Shown: positions 62,149 through 64,000 of the stretch, piece by piece
Numbering within the stretch: the first letter of the stretch is position 1
How the letters are laid out: each line of letters begins with the position of its first letter
Source: Aquilonibacter sp963703325
GTDB lineage: Bacteria; Vulcanimicrobiota; Vulcanimicrobiia; Vulcanimicrobiales; Vulcanimicrobiaceae
Assembly: GCA_963703325.1 (NCBI GenBank)
Contig: OY969805.1
Location: forward strand, 2,232,001 to 2,296,000
DNA length: 64,000 nucleotides
Reading direction: 5' to 3'
Program-made: the position numbers and the translations under genes
Notes under the pieces: generated by a model
Told to the model about the DNA's origin: nothing
What the model saw: the letters and a program-made list of their open reading frames with translations, nothing else
Database searches by the model: none

Positions 62149-62802
62149 ATGACTATGGCTATGACCCATCCCGCGACGGATGGTTTGGAATACAGCGAGA
62201 GAGTAGACGAAGATCTCGTTGCCATCGCAAAATCGGGCGACAACCTGGCGATGGAATACCTGCTCAACAAGTACAAGAATTTCGTGAGAATTAAGGCCAA
62301 GAGCTACTTCTTAATCGGTGCGGACCGCGAGGACATCATACAAGAAGGTATGATCGGCCTCTACAAAGCCGTGCGCGATTTTAAGGCCGACAAACTCTCG
62401 AGCTTCCGCGCATTCGCTGAACTCTGCATCACCCGGCAGATCATCACGGCGATCAAAACCGCGACTCGTCAGAAACACATCCCGCTTAATCAATATATTT
62501 CGCTGAATAAGCCGATCTACGACGAGGATAGCGAACGAACGCTGCTCGACGTGATGGCTTCGCAGAAGACTTCTGATCCCGAAGAACTCGTGGTCACGCA
62601 GGAAGTCTCCGACGACATCCGTCAGCGCATTCGGCAGAATCTCTCGGAGCTCGAATCTCAGGTGCTCGAATCCTACCTCGAAGGAAAGAGCTATCAAGAG
62701 ATGGCGCGCGATCTCGGGCGCCACGTGAAATCAATCGACAACGCGCTCCAGCGCGTCAAGCGAAAGATAGAGAAAAACCTCGCGGAGTTCGAGTTTCAAT
62801 AG
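62149..62802 (+). CDS. RNA polymerase sigma factor, SigH (sigma-70 region 2/4) type
   Basis: 217 residues from the ATG giving MTMAMTHPATD; GAAGG lies upstream (ATGs at 62155 or 62161 also possible). Region 2 includes EYLLNKYKNFVRIKAKSYF and the core-binding GADREDIIQEGMIGLYKAVRDF; region 4 is the C-terminal helix-turn-helix YLEGKSYQEMARDLGRHVKSIDNALQRVKRKI. The wording is that of SigH, the post-exponential sigma factor encoded in the same place in Bacillus. It has its own near-consensus promoter and a strong terminator, so it is a monocistron. Its role in a non-sporulating lineage would differ. Confidence 0.92.
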   Translation: MTMAMTHPATDGLEYSERVDEDLVAIAKSGDNLAMEYLLNKYKNFVRIKAKSYFLIGADREDIIQEGMIGLYKAVRDFKADKLSSFRAFAELCITRQIITAIKTATRQKHIPLNQYISLNKPIYDEDSERTLLDVMASQKTSDPEELVVTQEVSDDIRQRIRQNLSELESQVLESYLEGKSYQEMARDLGRHVKSIDNALQRVKRKIEKNLAEFEFQ

Positions 62803-62814
62803 GATCGCGAATAC

Positions 62815-62855
62815 AAAATGAAGAGGCTCCCGATTTCGGGAGCCTCTTCATTTTT
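62815..62855. terminator. Strong bidirectional intrinsic terminator
   Basis: Stem of 19 nt (62815-62833 with 62836-62854), core GAGGCTCCCGA / TCGGGAGCCTC, flanked by A-run and T-run. It separates the sigma factor from the convergent PstS-like gene. Confidence 0.93.
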
Positions 62856-62869
62856 ACGGCTGGGCCGTT

Positions 62870-63640
62870 CTAAAAGACGCCGTTGGCTTTGAGTAGCGCG
62901 GAGTCGCCCTTCACGTATTGGACGAACGCCGAAACGTCGGCCGGTGCTGTCTTCAGCGTGTAGAGGTGCTCGTCGGTCGAAAACGCGTAGGCGTGGCTGC
63001 GGATGTTCGCAGGCGTGGGCGCCACGCCCTCATAGGTGACGAGCATGTTCTCATGACCGCCGATGAAGCCGCTGGCGAGGTATCCGAGCGAGCCCGACGT
63101 CTTTGATACTGCGTCGACCACCTGAGTGGCATTGTCCTCGATCGTAATCGGAATCAGCGTCTTCGCGACTTTGTCTTCGAAGACGAATCGGGTGCCGGTT
63201 CCGATCTGACGCCCGATCAACACGATCTTGCGGTCATTTCCGCCGACGGCTTTCCAATTGGTAATCTTGCCGGCAAAAATGTCGATGAGCTGTTCGCGCG
63301 TGAGATTTTTCACGCCGGCATCGGGATTGGCGACGAATGCAAATCCGACCACGCCGAGCACCGTGTCGGCGAAATCGGTATCCGGGACCGCCACGTCGGA
63401 CATCGCGACGTCGACCGAGCGGTCTTTAAGGGCCGCGATCCCAGCACCCGAGCTGTTCCCCTTCACCGCGATCGTAACTCCGGGATGAGCGCTCTGGTAC
63501 TCGGCAGCCGCCTTGGTCACGAGCGGGGCAAGATTGGTGGTCCCACCCACGTTAATGTTCTGAGCAGCTCCCGCCGGAAGCAGCAAAGCCAGGGGAAGAA
63601 TCAGGGCCGTTATCGGGCCAAGCAAGCGAGGCGTTCTCAT
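62870..63640 (-). CDS. PstS-like phosphate ABC transporter substrate-binding protein
   Basis: 256 residues from the ATG with AGGAG 8 nt upstream (MRTPRLLGPITALILPL); an ATG 30 nt earlier has no ribosome site. A signal peptide ends near AGAAQ. The periplasmic binding fold shows INVGGTTNLAPLVTKAAAEY, VKGNSSGAGIAALKDRSVDVAMSD and TGTRFVFEDKVAK, as in the PBP_like_2 phosphate-binding group. No pstCAB lies here. A tandem paralogue follows upstream on the same strand. Confidence 0.88.
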   Translation of the reverse strand: MRTPRLLGPITALILPLALLLPAGAAQNINVGGTTNLAPLVTKAAAEYQSAHPGVTIAVKGNSSGAGIAALKDRSVDVAMSDVAVPDTDFADTVLGVVGFAFVANPDAGVKNLTREQLIDIFAGKITNWKAVGGNDRKIVLIGRQIGTGTRFVFEDKVAKTLIPITIEDNATQVVDAVSKTSGSLGYLASGFIGGHENMLVTYEGVAPTPANIRSHAYAFSTDEHLYTLKTAPADVSAFVQYVKGDSALLKANGVF

Positions 63641-63722
63641 GTCGAAAGCTCCTTTGCGGACGTTCCGCAAGTAATACGAGTATTAAGCAGATTAAGCCCT
63701 GCTTGGCGGAGTTCCGGGGCCA

Positions 63723-64000
63723 TTAGTAAATCCCCGAGGCCGCGAGCGCGGCCCGTTGAGTGGTAACGAAGGTTACGAAATCGCGCGCAACGGCGGGCCC
63801 GTCTTTGCGCGTGTAGAGATGCTCGTCGGTCGAGAATGCGTAGGCGTGATTGCGAATGTTTTCGGGCGTCGGCGCTACGCCGCCGTACTCGAGTATCAGG
63901 TCGGGGTGATCGGCGACGAACTGCGTAGCAATGTAACCAATAGCACCCGGTGTGGTTGCGACGTCGTGGACGAGTTCGACCGGATTGACCGGATCCTGGG
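63723..64000 (-). CDS. Second PstS-like substrate-binding protein, 5' part beyond the window
   Basis: The last about 92 residues of a paralogue of the preceding gene: it repeats GVAPTPENIR, HAYAFSTDEHLYT and ends AALAASGIY. Its stop is 83 nt upstream of the start of the first copy. Start is outside the window. Confidence 0.85.
   Translation of the reverse strand, partial: QDPVNPVELVHDVATTPGAIGYIATQFVADHPDLILEYGGVAPTPENIRNHAYAFSTDEHLYTRKDGPAVARDFVTFVTTQRAALAASGIY

Overview
The window is GC-rich bacterial chromosome, densely packed, with many 1-20 nt gene overlaps (ATGA/GTGA type). I see no rRNA, tRNA, CRISPR array, phage or transposase gene. Two lines of evidence point to a diderm member of the Terrabacteria-like lineages. 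First, the order PIN-TRAM / ispD / ispF / gltX-like / cysE / cysS / rlmB / sigH-like, and cmk / plsC / ispH, resembles Firmicutes and relatives. Second, a TolC-type channel, an EmrA-type adaptor and a LolA-like protein imply an outer membrane. Candidate phylum Eremiobacterota (WPS-2) would fit, but that is inference from gene content, not a placement.

Layout. 1-4.0 kb: the end of a molybdenum hydroxylase operon (FAD and Mo subunits, PaoB/PaoC-like) plus an aldo/keto reductase. 4.0-7.0 kb (minus): a sulfotransferase-like/membrane fusion, a small secreted protein and a two-gene PadR regulatory unit with operator-like palindromes. 7.0-11.6 kb: histidine degradation (hutU, hutI, a HutF-like amidohydrolase) and a lipoprotein. 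11.7-18.0 kb: a palindrome-controlled operon of STAS protein, LolA-like protein, TetR, EmrA-, EmrB- and TolC-type efflux genes and a 41-codon gene. 18.0-19.0 kb: a DUF5996-type gene. 19.0-28.0 kb (minus): a full pentose-phosphate operon, tkt / tal-pgi fusion / gnd / zwf / opcA / pgl. 28.2-34.0 kb: secreted proteins, a zinc alcohol dehydrogenase, dapD with an aminotransferase, and an aldehyde dehydrogenase. 34.0-38.9 kb (minus): radA / ftcD / M16 peptidase. 39.0-48.8 kb: cmk / plsC / ispH / polyprenyl synthase / a 1100-residue double GT-C glycosyltransferase / yebC / PASTA protein / rpe / thiL. 48.8-50.8 kb: two long inverted-repeat structures around a pyridoxal-kinase-like gene and rpmB. 50.9-56.4 kb: fakA / plsX / two fakB-like degV genes / hemW. 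56.4-62.9 kb: the Firmicutes-like block ending in a sigH-like sigma factor with a near-consensus promoter and a strong terminator. 62.9-64.0 kb (minus): two tandem PstS-like proteins, the second cut by the window edge.

The most striking overall property is that at least eight genes (DUF5996 gene, opcA, gnd, tal-pgi, zinc alcohol dehydrogenase, a secreted protein at 31.8 kb, fakA, cysS) are each split by exactly one apparently extra base, with full homology continuing in the next frame. A ninth case at 28.64 kb would need one missing base. Because cysS and the central-carbon genes are among them and no common slip motif is present, consensus indels are the likeliest cause. I annotate each as one gene and give the break point. 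The best biological leads are the operator-like palindrome of the efflux operon, the stand-alone GluRS anticodon-binding domain at the gltX locus, the double GT-C protein, the sulfotransferase/membrane fusion and the 245-bp MITE-like inverted repeat behind thiL.
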